A stretch of DNA of 64,000 bases from an uncultured Paracoccaceae bacterium (GCA_947496535.1 CANMDE010000006.1:62001-126000), one strand, 5' to 3'. Positions 35,406 through 45,065 are shown, counted from the stretch's first letter. Translations and numbers: made by a program. The notes: generated by a model not told the origin, from the sequence alone.

Positions 35406-36659
35406 TCAATTCTCTATCATCGCCATCAACCGTGCCTTCTGTCCGACATCATTAGGGCGCGACAGTGCCTGCGCCAGCCCCTCCAACGAGGCAATATTGT
35501 GCCCCGCCCGAAAACTGGAACAGTGTGGCAACATTTGCATGATGCCCTTGGCCTTTGGCGCAAACCCGTCCCAGCGCAGCAGCGGGTTCAACCAGATTAA
35601 CTGCCGGGTTGTGAGGTTGAGACGTTCCATCTCGCGCCCCAAATCAGCATCCTTGTCCCTATCCAACCCATCGGTGATCAGCAGCACAACAGCGCCTTGC
35701 CCGGTGACGCGGCGGGACCAGTCGCGATTGAACTCATGCAGGCACGCGCCAATGCGCGTACCGCCTTCCCAATCCTGCGCCTCAGCACCAGCCGCAGCAA
35801 GGGCTGCATCCACATCGCGCGTACGCAAATGGCGGGTTATATTCGTCAACCGAGTGCCAAAGGTGAAGGCATGGACCTGCGCCCAGCCCTGCCCCTCACG
35901 ATTGGCGACAGCATGCAAAAAATGCAAAACAGCGCGCGAATACTGCGACATCGACCCTGAAATGTCGCAAAGCACTACCAGATTGGGATAGCGGATGCGC
36001 CGCCGCTTTGTCGCAAAATCAGTCACCTCTCCGCCACGCCGCATCGCGGACCGCATGGTGCCGCGCCAATCGGGTAGATGACCCGGAAGAGCTTGCGTGC
36101 GCCGGCTCAAAATAGGTGGCACCGGCAAGCGCAGCGTTGCAAGCATTCTTTTGGCCGCAGCCATTTCCGCCCCAGTCATCTGTTCAAAATCCAGCGTCCG
36201 CAGCCGCTCCTCGGTGGAAATCGTGCGCGAGGCATCGATAGAAATCTCCACCTCCTCGCCCGCATCCTCCGGGGCGGGTAAGTCACGATCATGGCCATCA
36301 ATCAAAGCCTCCGCCGCCCGCTTTTCGGCGGCTTGTGCTTTGCGCTCGTCCTGCACACCCCGCACCATCGGCGTCAGAAACGACATCATCTGCTCCAGAT
36401 ACCGCGGGTCGCGCCAATAAAGACGGAAAAGCTGTGCAAAGACCTGCTTTTCTTCGGGCTTTGACACGAAACAGGCATGAAGCGTCCAATAGAAATCCGC
36501 CCTTTCGGTGAAGCCTGCAGCCTCGACCGCGCGGATGGCATCGATCACCCGCCCCGGCCCGATTGGTAAACCAGCCTTGCGCAAAGCCCGCGCAAAATGT
36601 GTGATGTTCTGGGCCAGCTTGGGATCGTCCGGCAGTTCCAGATCGGCCAGTTCAACCAT
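35406..36659 (-). CDS. coxE: VWA-domain protein, CoxE-like
   Basis: 417 residues. C-terminal von Willebrand A domain with an intact MIDAS start NLVVLCDISGSMSQYSRA (DISGS) and VVLLITDGLDRDKDADL. Together with the MoxR-type ATPase CoxD it probably remodels the apo-enzyme for cofactor insertion, as shown for CoxD/CoxE in Oligotropha. Stop/start overlap of one base with coxD upstream. Confidence 0.9.
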   Translation of the reverse strand: MVELADLELPDDPKLAQNITHFARALRKAGLPIGPGRVIDAIRAVEAAGFTERADFYWTLHACFVSKPEEKQVFAQLFRLYWRDPRYLEQMMSFLTPMVRGVQDERKAQAAEKRAAEALIDGHDRDLPAPEDAGEEVEISIDASRTISTEERLRTLDFEQMTGAEMAAAKRMLATLRLPVPPILSRRTQALPGHLPDWRGTMRSAMRRGGEVTDFATKRRRIRYPNLVVLCDISGSMSQYSRAVLHFLHAVANREGQGWAQVHAFTFGTRLTNITRHLRTRDVDAALAAAGAEAQDWEGGTRIGACLHEFNRDWSRRVTGQGAVVLLITDGLDRDKDADLGREMERLNLTTRQLIWLNPLLRWDGFAPKAKGIMQMLPHCSSFRAGHNIASLEGLAQALSRPNDVGQKARLMAMIEN

Positions 36660-37564
36660 CAGGCCGTCACCAACTCCGCCTTCGCCTCATCCAATATCCG
36701 TTTCGCCTCGGATCCTTCCAGCTTCTGAATATCGTCCTGATACTTCAAAATCGCACCCAGCGTATCGGCAATCACCGCAGGCGACAGGTTGATCACGTCA
36801 AGTGCCAGCAGGCACTTTGCCCAATCAATCGTCTCTGCCACGCCGGGTTTCTTGAATAAATCCTCGGTCCGCAGCTTCTGCACAAATGCGACAACCTCTC
36901 GCGACAGCGCTTTCGCGGCCTCCGGAGCACGGGCCTGCAAAATCTCTATTTCGCGATCAAAATCGGGGTAATCCACCCAATGATAAAGGCAACGGCGCTT
37001 TAACGCATCATGCACTTCGCGCGTGCGGTTGGATGTCAGGATGACGATCGGCGGCTCGGGTGCCTTCACAGTGCCAAGCTCCGGAATGGTCACCTGAAAG
37101 TCAGACAACGCCTCCAGCAAAAACGCCTCAAACGGCGCATCTGTCCGATCCAACTCATCGATCAGCAACACCGGCGCACCACCTGACTGCGAACGCATGG
37201 CCTGCAACAAGGGCCGCTCGATCAAATAGTCCTCGGTGAACAACTCTGTCTTCAAAGCATCACGGTCAGCACCACCAGCGGCTTCTGCGGCGCGAATGGC
37301 GATCATCTGTTCGGCAAAGTTCCATTCATAGACGGCAGAGGCGGCATCAAGCCCCTCATAGCACTGCAAGCGGATCAACCTGCGACCAAGGCTTGCGGCG
37401 ATAGCCTTGGCAATTTCGGTCTTGCCGGTCCCCGCTTCCCCTTCCAGAAACAACGGGCGGCCCAGTCGCAAACTAAGAAAGACCACTGTCGCCAGCGCGC
37501 GACCACAAATGTAGTCCTGACCTGCCAGCCCTTCTTGCACCTCATCGATACTCGCAAATGCCAT
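36659..37564 (-). CDS. coxD: MoxR-family AAA+ ATPase, CoxD-like
   Basis: 301 residues. Walker A EGEAGTGKTEIAKAIA, Walker B VLLIDELDRTD, sensor 1 ILTSNRTRE and R-finger RRCLYHWVDYPD. Partner of CoxE; in Oligotropha CoxD helps assemble the CuSMo centre, but form II enzymes lack copper, so here a general unfolding or maturation role is likelier. GGGAGAGG lies before ATG 37564 (MAFASIDE); a start 8 codons earlier (MPEEGEAY) is possible. First gene of the accessory operon. Confidence 0.9.
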   Translation of the reverse strand: MAFASIDEVQEGLAGQDYICGRALATVVFLSLRLGRPLFLEGEAGTGKTEIAKAIAASLGRRLIRLQCYEGLDAASAVYEWNFAEQMIAIRAAEAAGGADRDALKTELFTEDYLIERPLLQAMRSQSGGAPVLLIDELDRTDAPFEAFLLEALSDFQVTIPELGTVKAPEPPIVILTSNRTREVHDALKRRCLYHWVDYPDFDREIEILQARAPEAAKALSREVVAFVQKLRTEDLFKKPGVAETIDWAKCLLALDVINLSPAVIADTLGAILKYQDDIQKLEGSEAKRILDEAKAELVTA

Positions 37565-37742
37565 ATATGCCTCTCCCTCTTCAGGCATAGCTGCATCCCG
37601 AGACGGCGGCGTCAAGTCATGCTGGAATAGCGAAGCGCTGCACGCGACGGGAAATACGAGCAACGAGCAGCACTAGGTGCCGCGTGAGGCACAGCGATGC
37701 CAAGCCATCTGGGCTCGACATCCGGCTGTCCGTTTTATCGGA

Positions 37743-37964
37743 TCAGAGGTAGTAAACGTCACGAAATACATGATGCGTGATGTCGTCACGCGTCATATCA
37801 CGATCAGCCAGTTCTTGATCGCTAAGGCTGTGCAAATACTTGATCTGCTCACTCCGACCGCTTGCCTCTGCAATGCGTACAAGACCGTCAAAAAAACGTT
37901 CGGCAAAGCTGCCGAAAACCGATGAACTGCCTCTTATGGCAATAGTTTCATTCAAAACGCTCAT
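37743..37964 (-). CDS. DUF1127-type small protein
   Basis: 73 residues. The C-terminal stretch IKYLHSLSDQELADRDMTR is the DUF1127 pattern (YjiS-like). Small proteins of this family are numerous in Alphaproteobacteria, and some modulate phosphate, carbon or RNA metabolism in Agrobacterium and Rhodobacter (CcaF1). The gene is solitary with its own upstream region, which carries a 23-base palindrome at 38043-38065. Confidence 0.8.
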   Translation of the reverse strand: MSVLNETIAIRGSSSVFGSFAERFFDGLVRIAEASGRSEQIKYLHSLSDQELADRDMTRDDITHHVFRDVYYL

Positions 37965-38042
37965 AACCTGTTCCTTTGGTTCGGAAAGACTGTTGTCATT
38001 AGCGCTGAATATAAGTCATTGTCGCTGACCCAACAGCCACAA

Positions 38043-38065
38043 TGCTGCAATGCGGCATTGCAGCA
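38043..38065. promoter_or_regulatory. 23-base palindrome upstream of DUF1127 gene
   Basis: TGCTGCAATGC-G-GCATTGCAGCA, perfect 11-base arms, about 80 bases upstream of the start at 37964. A strong candidate operator; its CTGC...GCAG ends recall, without proof, GC-rich dyads bound by PhaR-type regulators. Confidence 0.5.
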
Positions 38066-38166
38066 AGCGCATGGCTTTGGCCAAGTTGTGTCAAAAGAAT
38101 TATTAACGATGCGTTTGGGCGACAAATGACTGCCTTAAAGCCCGTCACTCCACCTAGAGAGGATGA

Positions 38167-38463
38167 CTATTCCTCATCAGCATCCTCGGACTTGCCATCA
38201 AATGCGTTCTTTCCGGCCTCAAAAATACGAGTACCAAAATAGCCCAAAACGCCTCCCAGCATGACCCAGAAAGGTGATCCACTACCTACAAATGCAATGA
38301 CAATTGTCGCGATCAACATCGCAATCATAAACGCCAAGGCCCGCATTTCCGTGGGCTCAATTGTCATATGCGGCGCCAGCGCCTTGGCCAACGGCTCAGC
38401 TACTGGCTCTTGAATATGTGGCGTTGCAAACCCGGCGCCAATGGCGATGATAAAGCCCAGCAT
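38167..38463 (-). CDS. small membrane protein of unknown function
   Basis: 98 residues with an N-terminal hydrophobic segment (LGFIIAIGAGFA) and a second clear pair of helices (ALAFMIAMLIATIVIAFVG and FWVMLGGVLGYFG), then an acidic tail GKSEDADEE. No family recognised. Divergent from pyrC; its reading frame uses normal codons and stops 66 bases or more from neighbours, so it is probably real. Confidence 0.65.
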   Translation of the reverse strand: MLGFIIAIGAGFATPHIQEPVAEPLAKALAPHMTIEPTEMRALAFMIAMLIATIVIAFVGSGSPFWVMLGGVLGYFGTRIFEAGKNAFDGKSEDADEE

Positions 38464-38583
38464 GATAATTTCTCCGGCGTATTGGTGTCAGTTACCCGTT
38501 TATATCAGAATCAAACGACTGATCTGCAAGGGCAATTACGCTCTGCTATGGTCAGTACCAACGCAAACGTGTAATCGAGCAAC

Positions 38584-39636
38584 ATGAGCGAAAATCAGAC
38601 CACCCGCCTTACCATCCGCAGACCTGACGACTGGCACCTACACCTTCGGGATGGCGCGATGCTGCAAGCAGTCCTCCCGGAAACTGCACGGCACTTTGGA
38701 CGGGCCATCGTGATGCCCAATCTTGTACCACCCGTCGTGACTGCGGCAGAGGCCACCGCCTACCGCGACCGGATCATGTCCGCCCTGCCCCGCGATATGG
38801 ATTTCACGCCGCTGATGACGCTCTACCTGACCGAGGATACGGACCCGTCAGATGTCGCAAACGCACACGCGAATGGGGTCGCCACGGCCGTCAAACTCTA
38901 CCCCGCCGGGGCTACGACGAATTCCGCTTCCGGTGTGCAGGACTTCGACAAGGTGCGTCCGGTGCTTGAAAAAATGGCAGATATCGGCATGCCGCTCTGC
39001 GTACATGGTGAGGTGACAAACGATGATATCGACATCTTTGATCGCGAAGCAGTGTTCATCGACAAAGTGCTCAAGCCGATACGCAAGAAGGTCCCCGACC
39101 TAAAGGTGGTGATGGAACATGTTACCACCAAGGACGCGGTCGACTATGTGCGCGACAACCACAAACGGATGGCCGCGACGATCACGACACACCATCTGAT
39201 CATCAATCGAAACCATGTCCTGGCCGGCGGGATTAAGCCACATTACTACTGTCTGCCAGTGGCCAAACGCGAAGCGCATAGGATCGCCCTCGTCCAGGCG
39301 GCCATTTCAGGCGATGAAAGGTTCTTCCTCGGCACTGACAGCGCGCCGCACACAGACCCGGCCAAACTGCAAACCTGCGGCTGCGCCGGTATCTTTAGCG
39401 CATCAAATACCATGTCCTGTCTGGCAGAAGTGTTCGACGTCGCCGGCAAACTGAAAAAGCTCGAAGCGTTCACCTCTCTTAACGGCCCAAAATTCTACGG
39501 GTTGCCAGCAAATGAGGCCACAATCACCCTCGAAAAGGGTGATCCTGTCAGCTATCCAAGCCACATCCCCACAGGTGATGGCCCCGTCACCGTATTTGAC
39601 CCCGGCTTCGACTTGCATTGGCGGGTCGTCACCTAA
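38584..39636 (+). CDS. pyrC: dihydroorotase
   Basis: Third step of pyrimidine synthesis: cyclises carbamoyl-aspartate. 350 residues, class II type. Metal site: [10 protein letters not shown] (His pair), carboxylated lysine in [21 protein letters not shown] and the Asp of [10 protein letters not shown]. The start at 38584 has GAGC a few bases upstream only, but homologues begin with the [11 protein letters not shown] region so it is right within a few codons. Twenty-one bases before pyrE. Confidence 0.96.
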   Translation: MSENQTTRLTIRRPDDWHLHLRDGAMLQAVLPETARHFGRAIVMPNLVPPVVTAAEATAYRDRIMSALPRDMDFTPLMTLYLTEDTDPSDVANAHANGVATAVKLYPAGATTNSASGVQDFDKVRPVLEKMADIGMPLCVHGEVTNDDIDIFDREAVFIDKVLKPIRKKVPDLKVVMEHVTTKDAVDYVRDNHKRMAATITTHHLIINRNHVLAGGIKPHYYCLPVAKREAHRIALVQAAISGDERFFLGTDSAPHTDPAKLQTCGCAGIFSASNTMSCLAEVFDVAGKLKKLEAFTSLNGPKFYGLPANEATITLEKGDPVSYPSHIPTGDGPVTVFDPGFDLHWRVVT

Positions 39637-39657
39637 AACACGATACAGGTTCCACAG

Positions 39658-40326
39658 ATGATCCCCACCTCCTTTCCCGCCAAAGAAGAAATCGCACGCC
39701 TGACTGCCAGCATGCTCCTCGAAATCGGGGCGGTCGACTTCAACGCAGCTGAACTTTTCACCCACGCTTCCGGCAAACAGGCACCGACTTATGTGGACTG
39801 CCGCAAACTGATCTCCTACCCGCGCATCCGGGCGACGCTCATGGATTTCCTCGCGGTCACCATCATGCGCGAGGCAGGCTTTGAGGCTTATGACAACATC
39901 GCAGGTGGCGAAACGGCTGGCATCCCATTCAGCGCAATGGTGGCCGAACGGCTCGCCCTCCCCATGACCTATGTCCGCAAAAAGCCCAAAGGCTATGGGC
40001 GCAACGCCCGGATCGAAGGCGTGATGACCGAAGGACAGCGCGTTCTATTGGTCGAAGACCTGACGACCGACGGCGGCTCCAAACTATCTTTCGTTGACGC
40101 GATCCGGGACACAGGTGCCACCTGCAACGCGACCGCGGTTATATTCTACTACGGCATCTTCGATGGCGTCGAAAAGACCCTCGAAGATCACGGCGTCCAG
40201 CTTATCCACCTCTGCACCTGGTGGGATGTTCTGGCCGCAGCAAAGGCACGCAACGCCTTTGATACGGCCACACTGGACACAGTCGAAGCTTACCTACGCG
40301 ATCCTGCCGGTTGGACACCGGGCTAA
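39658..40326 (+). CDS. pyrE: orotate phosphoribosyltransferase
   Basis: Adds ribose phosphate from PRPP to orotate. 222 residues. [34 protein letters not shown] and the PRPP loop [14 protein letters not shown] are present. Follows pyrC in the same direction, as is usual in Rhodobacterales, with dnaB further downstream. Confidence 0.96.
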   Translation: MIPTSFPAKEEIARLTASMLLEIGAVDFNAAELFTHASGKQAPTYVDCRKLISYPRIRATLMDFLAVTIMREAGFEAYDNIAGGETAGIPFSAMVAERLALPMTYVRKKPKGYGRNARIEGVMTEGQRVLLVEDLTTDGGSKLSFVDAIRDTGATCNATAVIFYYGIFDGVEKTLEDHGVQLIHLCTWWDVLAAAKARNAFDTATLDTVEAYLRDPAGWTPG

Positions 40327-40405
40327 AAACTTTCCCACAGGTCTGTGAACAAACCATCCTCAGAATCGGACGAGTGCCGACGATATGGTATTCCCTTGGA
40401 CCGAA

Positions 40406-40423
40406 CCTACCATCCGTGGTAGG
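40406..40423 (+). repeat. hairpin between pyrE and dnaB
   Basis: CCTACCA-TCCG-TGGTAGG, perfect 7-base stem with a 4-base loop, followed by CTTTGG. Lies in a 214-base gap that also has two TCCACAGG/CCCACAGG-like words; may be a weak terminator for pyrCE. Confidence 0.45.
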
Positions 40424-40540
40424 CTTTGGCACCGACAAAAACTATCCACAGGCTTATCCCGCCAAGCATCCACGATCATTTCCAGATCGACACTCGCGCG
40501 GACAGGCTGTTAAGGACACGTCGGGACAAGTGAGGCAGGC

Positions 40541-42034
40541 ATGAACGAAATAACGACTTTTAACGCAACCGGTGTCGAAGAGGCTGCCACCGACCTGATG
40601 CCGCACTCCATCGAGGCTGAACAGCAGCTTCTGGGCGCGATTCTCACCAACAACGACATCTTTGATCGGGTTGCCTCGATCATTGGGCCAAAACATTTCT
40701 ACGACCCCGTCCACGCCCGCATTTTCGAAACGGCCGCCAGCCGCATTTCGAAAAACGCACTGGCCAGCCCGGTGACGCTCAAAACCTTCCTCGAAGATGA
40801 CGAAGGCCTGAAAGAACTTGGCGGTCCCGCCTATCTTGCACGGCTCGCCGGTGCTGCGATCTCTGCCTTCGCTGCACGCGACTATGCCCAGATGATCTAT
40901 GACCTCGCCGTCAGACGCGAACTGATCAGCGTCGGTCGCGACATTGCGGACAAAGCAGCCAAGGTCGATGTCGAAAGCGAACCCAAAGAACAAATTGTTG
41001 AGGCTGAACAGGCGCTTTATGCCCTCGCCGAACAGGGCACGTCAGAACAAGGCTTCCAGTCTTTCCTGCGTGCGGTGACCGATGCGGTTAATATGGCCAA
41101 CGCCGCCTATCAACGTGACGGCGGCCTCGCCGGGGTTTCTACCGGCCTTGTGGATATGGATAAAAAGCTCGGCGGGCTGCACAAATCCGACCTTCTGATT
41201 CTTGCCGGTCGCCCGTCCATGGGCAAAACCTCACTGGCCACCAACATCGCCTTCAACATCGCCAAAGCCTACCAGAAAGGTACACTGCCTGACGGCAACG
41301 AAGGGGCCGTCAATGGCGGCGTGGTTGGCTTCTATTCACTCGAGATGAGCGCAGAGCAGCTCGCCGCCCGGATTTTGTCAGAGGCATCCGAAGTGCCCAG
41401 CGAACAGATCCGGCGCGGCGATATGACAGAGGCCGAGTTCCGGCGCTTCGTCGATGCCGCCAAAAGCCTGGAGGCGTGCCCGCTTTTCATCGATGACACC
41501 CCCGCCCTGCCCATCGCACAGCTCGCCGCCCGCGCCCGGCGGCTGAAACGAACGCACGGGCTTGATGTGCTGATGGTGGACTATCTGCAACTGGTGCGTG
41601 GCTCTGGGCGCAGCGAAAACCGGGTGAACGAAATCAGCGAGATCACGATGGGTCTCAAAGCCATCGCCAAGGAACTCAACATCCCTGTCGTAGCCCTTTC
41701 CCAGTTGTCGCGTCAGGTCGAGTCCCGCGAAGACAAACGGCCCCAGCTCTCGGACCTGCGCGAATCCGGTTCAATCGAGCAGGACGCCGACGTGGTCATG
41801 TTCGTCTACCGCGAAGAATATTACAAAGAGCGCGAGAAACCGGGCGATCACGAGATGGAAAAGATGGCGGCGTGGCAGGAGGAAATGGAACGCCTGCACG
41901 GCAAAGCCGAGGTCGTCATCGGCAAACAACGCCACGGCCCCATCGGCACGGTCGAGCTCAGCTTCGAGGGCCAGTTCACGCGCTTCGGCAATCTGGTCAA
42001 GCCATGGCAGCAGGGTGAAGAAACGACTTTCTAA
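40541..42034 (+). CDS. dnaB: replicative DNA helicase
   Basis: Hexameric helicase at the replication fork. 497 residues. N-terminal DnaG-interacting domain (AEQQLLGAILTNNDIFDRVASI), RecA-like motor with Walker A GRPSMGKTSL, Walker B LDVLMVDYLQLV, and QLSRQVESREDKRPQLSDLRESG. No intein. Full length. Confidence 0.96.
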   Translation: MNEITTFNATGVEEAATDLMPHSIEAEQQLLGAILTNNDIFDRVASIIGPKHFYDPVHARIFETAASRISKNALASPVTLKTFLEDDEGLKELGGPAYLARLAGAAISAFAARDYAQMIYDLAVRRELISVGRDIADKAAKVDVESEPKEQIVEAEQALYALAEQGTSEQGFQSFLRAVTDAVNMANAAYQRDGGLAGVSTGLVDMDKKLGGLHKSDLLILAGRPSMGKTSLATNIAFNIAKAYQKGTLPDGNEGAVNGGVVGFYSLEMSAEQLAARILSEASEVPSEQIRRGDMTEAEFRRFVDAAKSLEACPLFIDDTPALPIAQLAARARRLKRTHGLDVLMVDYLQLVRGSGRSENRVNEISEITMGLKAIAKELNIPVVALSQLSRQVESREDKRPQLSDLRESGSIEQDADVVMFVYREEYYKEREKPGDHEMEKMAAWQEEMERLHGKAEVVIGKQRHGPIGTVELSFEGQFTRFGNLVKPWQQGEETTF

Positions 42035-42035
42035 A

Positions 42036-42131
42036 GCGTTTTTGGAACACCTAAAGCATCGCATATCACTTAACGCGTTGAAATCTTTGATATAAGATAG
42101 CGTCGAGTGATTTTAATTTTTCAAAAAACGC
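42036..42131. repeat. 96-base AT-rich element with terminal inverted repeats
   Basis: GCGTTTTTGGA at 42036-42046 and TCAAAAAACGC at 42121-42131 are inverted copies with one mismatch, enclosing an AT-rich core that includes AACGCGTT. It sits two bases behind the dnaB stop. Similar short intergenic sequences are, to my recollection, recurrent in Roseobacter genomes; a MITE-like element or an elaborate 3' end structure are both possible. Confidence 0.45.
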
Positions 42132-42140
42132 ACTAGCACC

Positions 42141-42161
42141 GTCCCGGACTTGATCCGGGAC
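42141..42161. repeat. dispersed-type palindromic repeat
   Basis: GTCCCGGA-CTTGA-TCCGGGAC, perfect 8-base arms. This 'CCCGGACTTGATCCGGG' word is, from memory, a common intergenic palindrome of Alphaproteobacteria. In RNA it forms a strong hairpin. Confidence 0.55.
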
Positions 42162-42245
42162 CTCTTGCCATGCCTACGGCCGCAGATTGTGTCTGGGAGG
42201 ACAGGGATAGGTATGAGCCAGAACTTACCAGGCTCTTAGATTGAC

Positions 42246-42698
42246 ATGTCGCGTCAAATCGATTGGTTTGTTCGCATGCTAACCTACCAGCTCGTTCAGT
42301 CCGAAGAATTCATTTCTATCCCCTCACATCTCGGAAAATACAGATGCGTATTGCTAATAGAGAGACCAGTCAGAGATGAGTTTCGGTATGAAGTAAGTCG
42401 CCTGTTAGTCCAGAACGGGTGCCTTTATGCCATAGCATGGGGCAAGGACTGCTCTCTTTGGGATGACAGTGTAGATTATGCAAATATTGAAAAATTCAAG
42501 CCCGACGACATTCCTGCTGACCACTTCGTGATGACAACTTGGCACGAAACGGACAGTCTGGAAGAAGTGCTAAGATTTGCAAAATTTGATGCCGTTGTTT
42601 CGTATGCGAATGAACCGCTTCTCAATCTACTCATTCTCGACTTCACAAACGAGAATCGACGACCTTTCATCGAAGAGATTTACAATGAAGCCACTTGA
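42246..42698 (+). CDS. hypothetical protein (DUF7684-like)
   Basis: 150 residues, clearly more AT-rich than the surrounding housekeeping genes. Features: LLIERPVRDEFRYEVSRLLVQ, GCLYAIAWGKDCSLWDDSVD and FVMTTWHETDSLEEVLRFAKF. The WGxDCxxWDD plus MTTWHE layout matches a family I know only as DUF7684; function unknown and the match is by memory. Preceded by two repeat elements behind dnaB, so possibly acquired or variable DNA. Confidence 0.65.
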   Translation: MSRQIDWFVRMLTYQLVQSEEFISIPSHLGKYRCVLLIERPVRDEFRYEVSRLLVQNGCLYAIAWGKDCSLWDDSVDYANIEKFKPDDIPADHFVMTTWHETDSLEEVLRFAKFDAVVSYANEPLLNLLILDFTNENRRPFIEEIYNEAT

Positions 42699-42752
42699 AA
42701 CTTAAAAGTCCTCCCGCCAGCCGACAGCAGCAAAGTCCCACAAAGCGCCACC

Positions 42753-43904
42753 CTACTCTGCTGGCTCCACCTTCTTCTCCTTCAAGAACGGATACACAAA
42801 CTGCCGCCAATACCCCTTTGGCACAGTGTCCCCCACAACTCCATAATTCTCCGGCCACTCATGCTCGGGCAGATGATGCGTACCGAAAAGCCAGTCGTAG
42901 ATCGGAAAGTGCGAGGCATAGTTGATATCAATCGCCGCCCGGTCGGACCCGTGGTGCCAGTGATGGAACCGTGGGGTCACAAAGAACCGTTCGATAAAGC
43001 CGAACTTCCAGCCGATATTGGCGTGGATGAAGCTTGAATAGAAATAGACGATCAGCAGGTAGCCCTGAATGGCTTCCGGCCTGAAGCCCAGCGTGAACAT
43101 CGGCACCGCCGTCAAGCTGCGCAGCACCGCAATCTCAATGAAATGCATCCGCGCACCGGCCAGCCAATCCATCTTCTTGGTCGAATGGTGGATGGCATGG
43201 AACCGCCACAGCACCGGAAATGTATGAAACGCGCGATGCACCCAATATTGCACGAAATCCGTGGCCATCATGATGATGACAACCTGCACAAAGAAGGGCA
43301 GCGCCACGATGTATGCACGCACACCATCCAGCTCGACCTGCGCATTCACATAGTTCGACGGGGCCAGCGTGATAAAGCCCAGCACCTGCACCAGCATAGA
43401 ACTGACGAGGTAGTAGAACATATCTTCCTGCCACTCATCCCGAAACACCGTCTGTTCGGCTCGGGCCGGAAAGAACCGCTCCAGCGGAACAAACAGAAAG
43501 CCGACAATCAGTACGTTGATGATGAAGTAATCGAGCCCGAAATAGAACACCTGCGGTCCATCAGACCCAACCTGCGGCTGGGTTGTGGCCATCAGCGAAG
43601 CAATCACCGAAACCGCCAAAGCCGTCCATCCCAATGACTTTCGGGCGCTCAGGATCAAGGATAGCAATGAAAGCGCATATCCAGCCAATAGCGTGAAACG
43701 TAAGAACGCCGTGACCACACCGCTATCCTGAATGAACGCAATCTCCGGATAGGAAAACGTCTCTGGAAACCAGCGCAACAAAACGATCAGAAGCCCTGCA
43801 ATCGACGCGAGAAGCGCAAGCGTGCCCGACAACCAGCCGCTACCCAATGGGCGCTCTTCCCGCGGCGTTTCCAACTGCGTGATGACTTTCTTCAAAATAC
43901 GCAA
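42753..43904 (-). CDS. sterol desaturase/fatty acid hydroxylase family membrane protein
   Basis: 383 residues, five or more N-terminal helices, then the di-iron histidine boxes HRAFH, HAIHHS (with FHAIHHSTKKMDW) and HHWHHGSD, plus HHLPEHEWPENYG at the C-terminus. Hydroxylates or desaturates a lipid, as for ornithine-lipid or carotenoid hydroxylases; substrate not inferable. C-terminal tail KEKKVEPAE is charged. Divergent from alr with two TGACGTTAACC repeats between. Confidence 0.85.
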   Translation of the reverse strand: MRILKKVITQLETPREERPLGSGWLSGTLALLASIAGLLIVLLRWFPETFSYPEIAFIQDSGVVTAFLRFTLLAGYALSLLSLILSARKSLGWTALAVSVIASLMATTQPQVGSDGPQVFYFGLDYFIINVLIVGFLFVPLERFFPARAEQTVFRDEWQEDMFYYLVSSMLVQVLGFITLAPSNYVNAQVELDGVRAYIVALPFFVQVVIIMMATDFVQYWVHRAFHTFPVLWRFHAIHHSTKKMDWLAGARMHFIEIAVLRSLTAVPMFTLGFRPEAIQGYLLIVYFYSSFIHANIGWKFGFIERFFVTPRFHHWHHGSDRAAIDINYASHFPIYDWLFGTHHLPEHEWPENYGVVGDTVPKGYWRQFVYPFLKEKKVEPAE

Positions 43905-43929
43905 AACGGATCCCTTCTCTACCTCCAGG

Positions 43930-43990
43930 TGACGTTAACCGCATAAATTCGACAACAAAATGGCGGGAAACCAGACCCTTGACGTTAACC
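43930..43990. repeat. paired TGACGTTAACC repeats, 50 bases apart
   Basis: Identical 11-mers at 43930-43940 and 43980-43990 in the shared upstream region of the desaturase-type gene and alr. Each contains the GTTAAC palindrome. Candidate paired regulator sites. Confidence 0.45.
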
Positions 43991-44027
43991 TCTTGCCGCC
44001 AAAGCCAGCCCCTGCCAAAAGACGTTT

Positions 44028-45065
44028 ATGAGTACCGGACGCTTAACAATCGATCTTGATGCCGTCGTCGCCAACTGGCGCGCATTGGATGATATGACGA
44101 ATTGCAAAACCGCCGCCGTGGTAAAGGCGGATGGCTATGGCTTGGGTGCTGCCAACGTGGCCAAGGCACTGTTCAAGGCAGGCGTGCGACAGTTCTTTGT
44201 CGCCATCGCAGAAGAGGCGGTCGCACTGCGCGAAGAGCTTGGCGATAAATCCGAAATCAATGTCTTTTCCGGCCATATGAAAGGCGATACCGATCTGATC
44301 CGCGAATTGGGCCTGACGCCAATGCTTAATTCGGTGGATCAGATGACGCACCATTTCGAAACCTTGCCCGGCCATCCGTTTGGCATCCAGCTGGATACCG
44401 GCATGAACCGGCTGGGCATGGAACCGCAGGAATGGGCTGCTGTGGCGGAACTCGCGCTCTCGCAAGGCCCGCGGCTGGTCATGTCGCATCTGGCCTGCGC
44501 GGACGAGCCTGACCACCCGATGAACCCACATCAATTGGGTATCTTCAAACAATTGACCGACGGCATCAACGTACCCCGTTCGCTCGCTGCGACGGGTGGC
44601 ATCCTGCTCGGCCCTGACTACCATTTCGACGTCACCCGCCCCGGCATCGGCCTTTATGGCGGCCAGCCCTTTGCCCATGCGCAGCCCGTGGTCGAACTGG
44701 ACCTCCCAGTGATCCAAACCCGTGATCTGGCAGAGGGTGAGGTGGTGGGCTACGGCAATACCTGGCAGGCGGACAGACCCAGCAGAATAGCTACAGTATC
44801 AGGCGGCTACGCTGACGGCATTTTCCGCATCCTGTCGGACAAGGCCACGCTCTACCATCTTGATCAGCCCTGTAAACTCGTCGGCCGCGTCTCGATGGAT
44901 CTGCTGACCATCGACATCACAGACCTGAGCGACACGCCCGACAAACTGACCCTGATAGGCCCGCAACAAGGCGTCGATCAGCTCGCAAAATCAGCAAATA
45001 CAATCGGTTACGAGGTTCTGACGCAACTCGGTGGGCGCTACAATCGCAAGACTTTTGGCAAATAA
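44028..45065 (+). CDS. alr: alanine racemase
   Basis: PLP enzyme making D-alanine for peptidoglycan. 345 residues. PLP lysine in [13 protein letters not shown], the catalytic tyrosine segment [26 protein letters not shown], and [14 protein letters not shown]. Slightly short (typical 355-370) but complete at both ends. Confidence 0.95.
   Translation: MSTGRLTIDLDAVVANWRALDDMTNCKTAAVVKADGYGLGAANVAKALFKAGVRQFFVAIAEEAVALREELGDKSEINVFSGHMKGDTDLIRELGLTPMLNSVDQMTHHFETLPGHPFGIQLDTGMNRLGMEPQEWAAVAELALSQGPRLVMSHLACADEPDHPMNPHQLGIFKQLTDGINVPRSLAATGGILLGPDYHFDVTRPGIGLYGGQPFAHAQPVVELDLPVIQTRDLAEGEVVGYGNTWQADRPSRIATVSGGYADGIFRILSDKATLYHLDQPCKLVGRVSMDLLTIDITDLSDTPDKLTLIGPQQGVDQLAKSANTIGYEVLTQLGGRYNRKTFGK

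Noticed and set aside
40327..40540. Possible replication origin: TCCACAGG/CCCACAGG words next to dnaB
   Set aside because: Only two imperfect DnaA-box-like words, no AT-rich unwinding region and no dnaA, repABC or parAB genes nearby.
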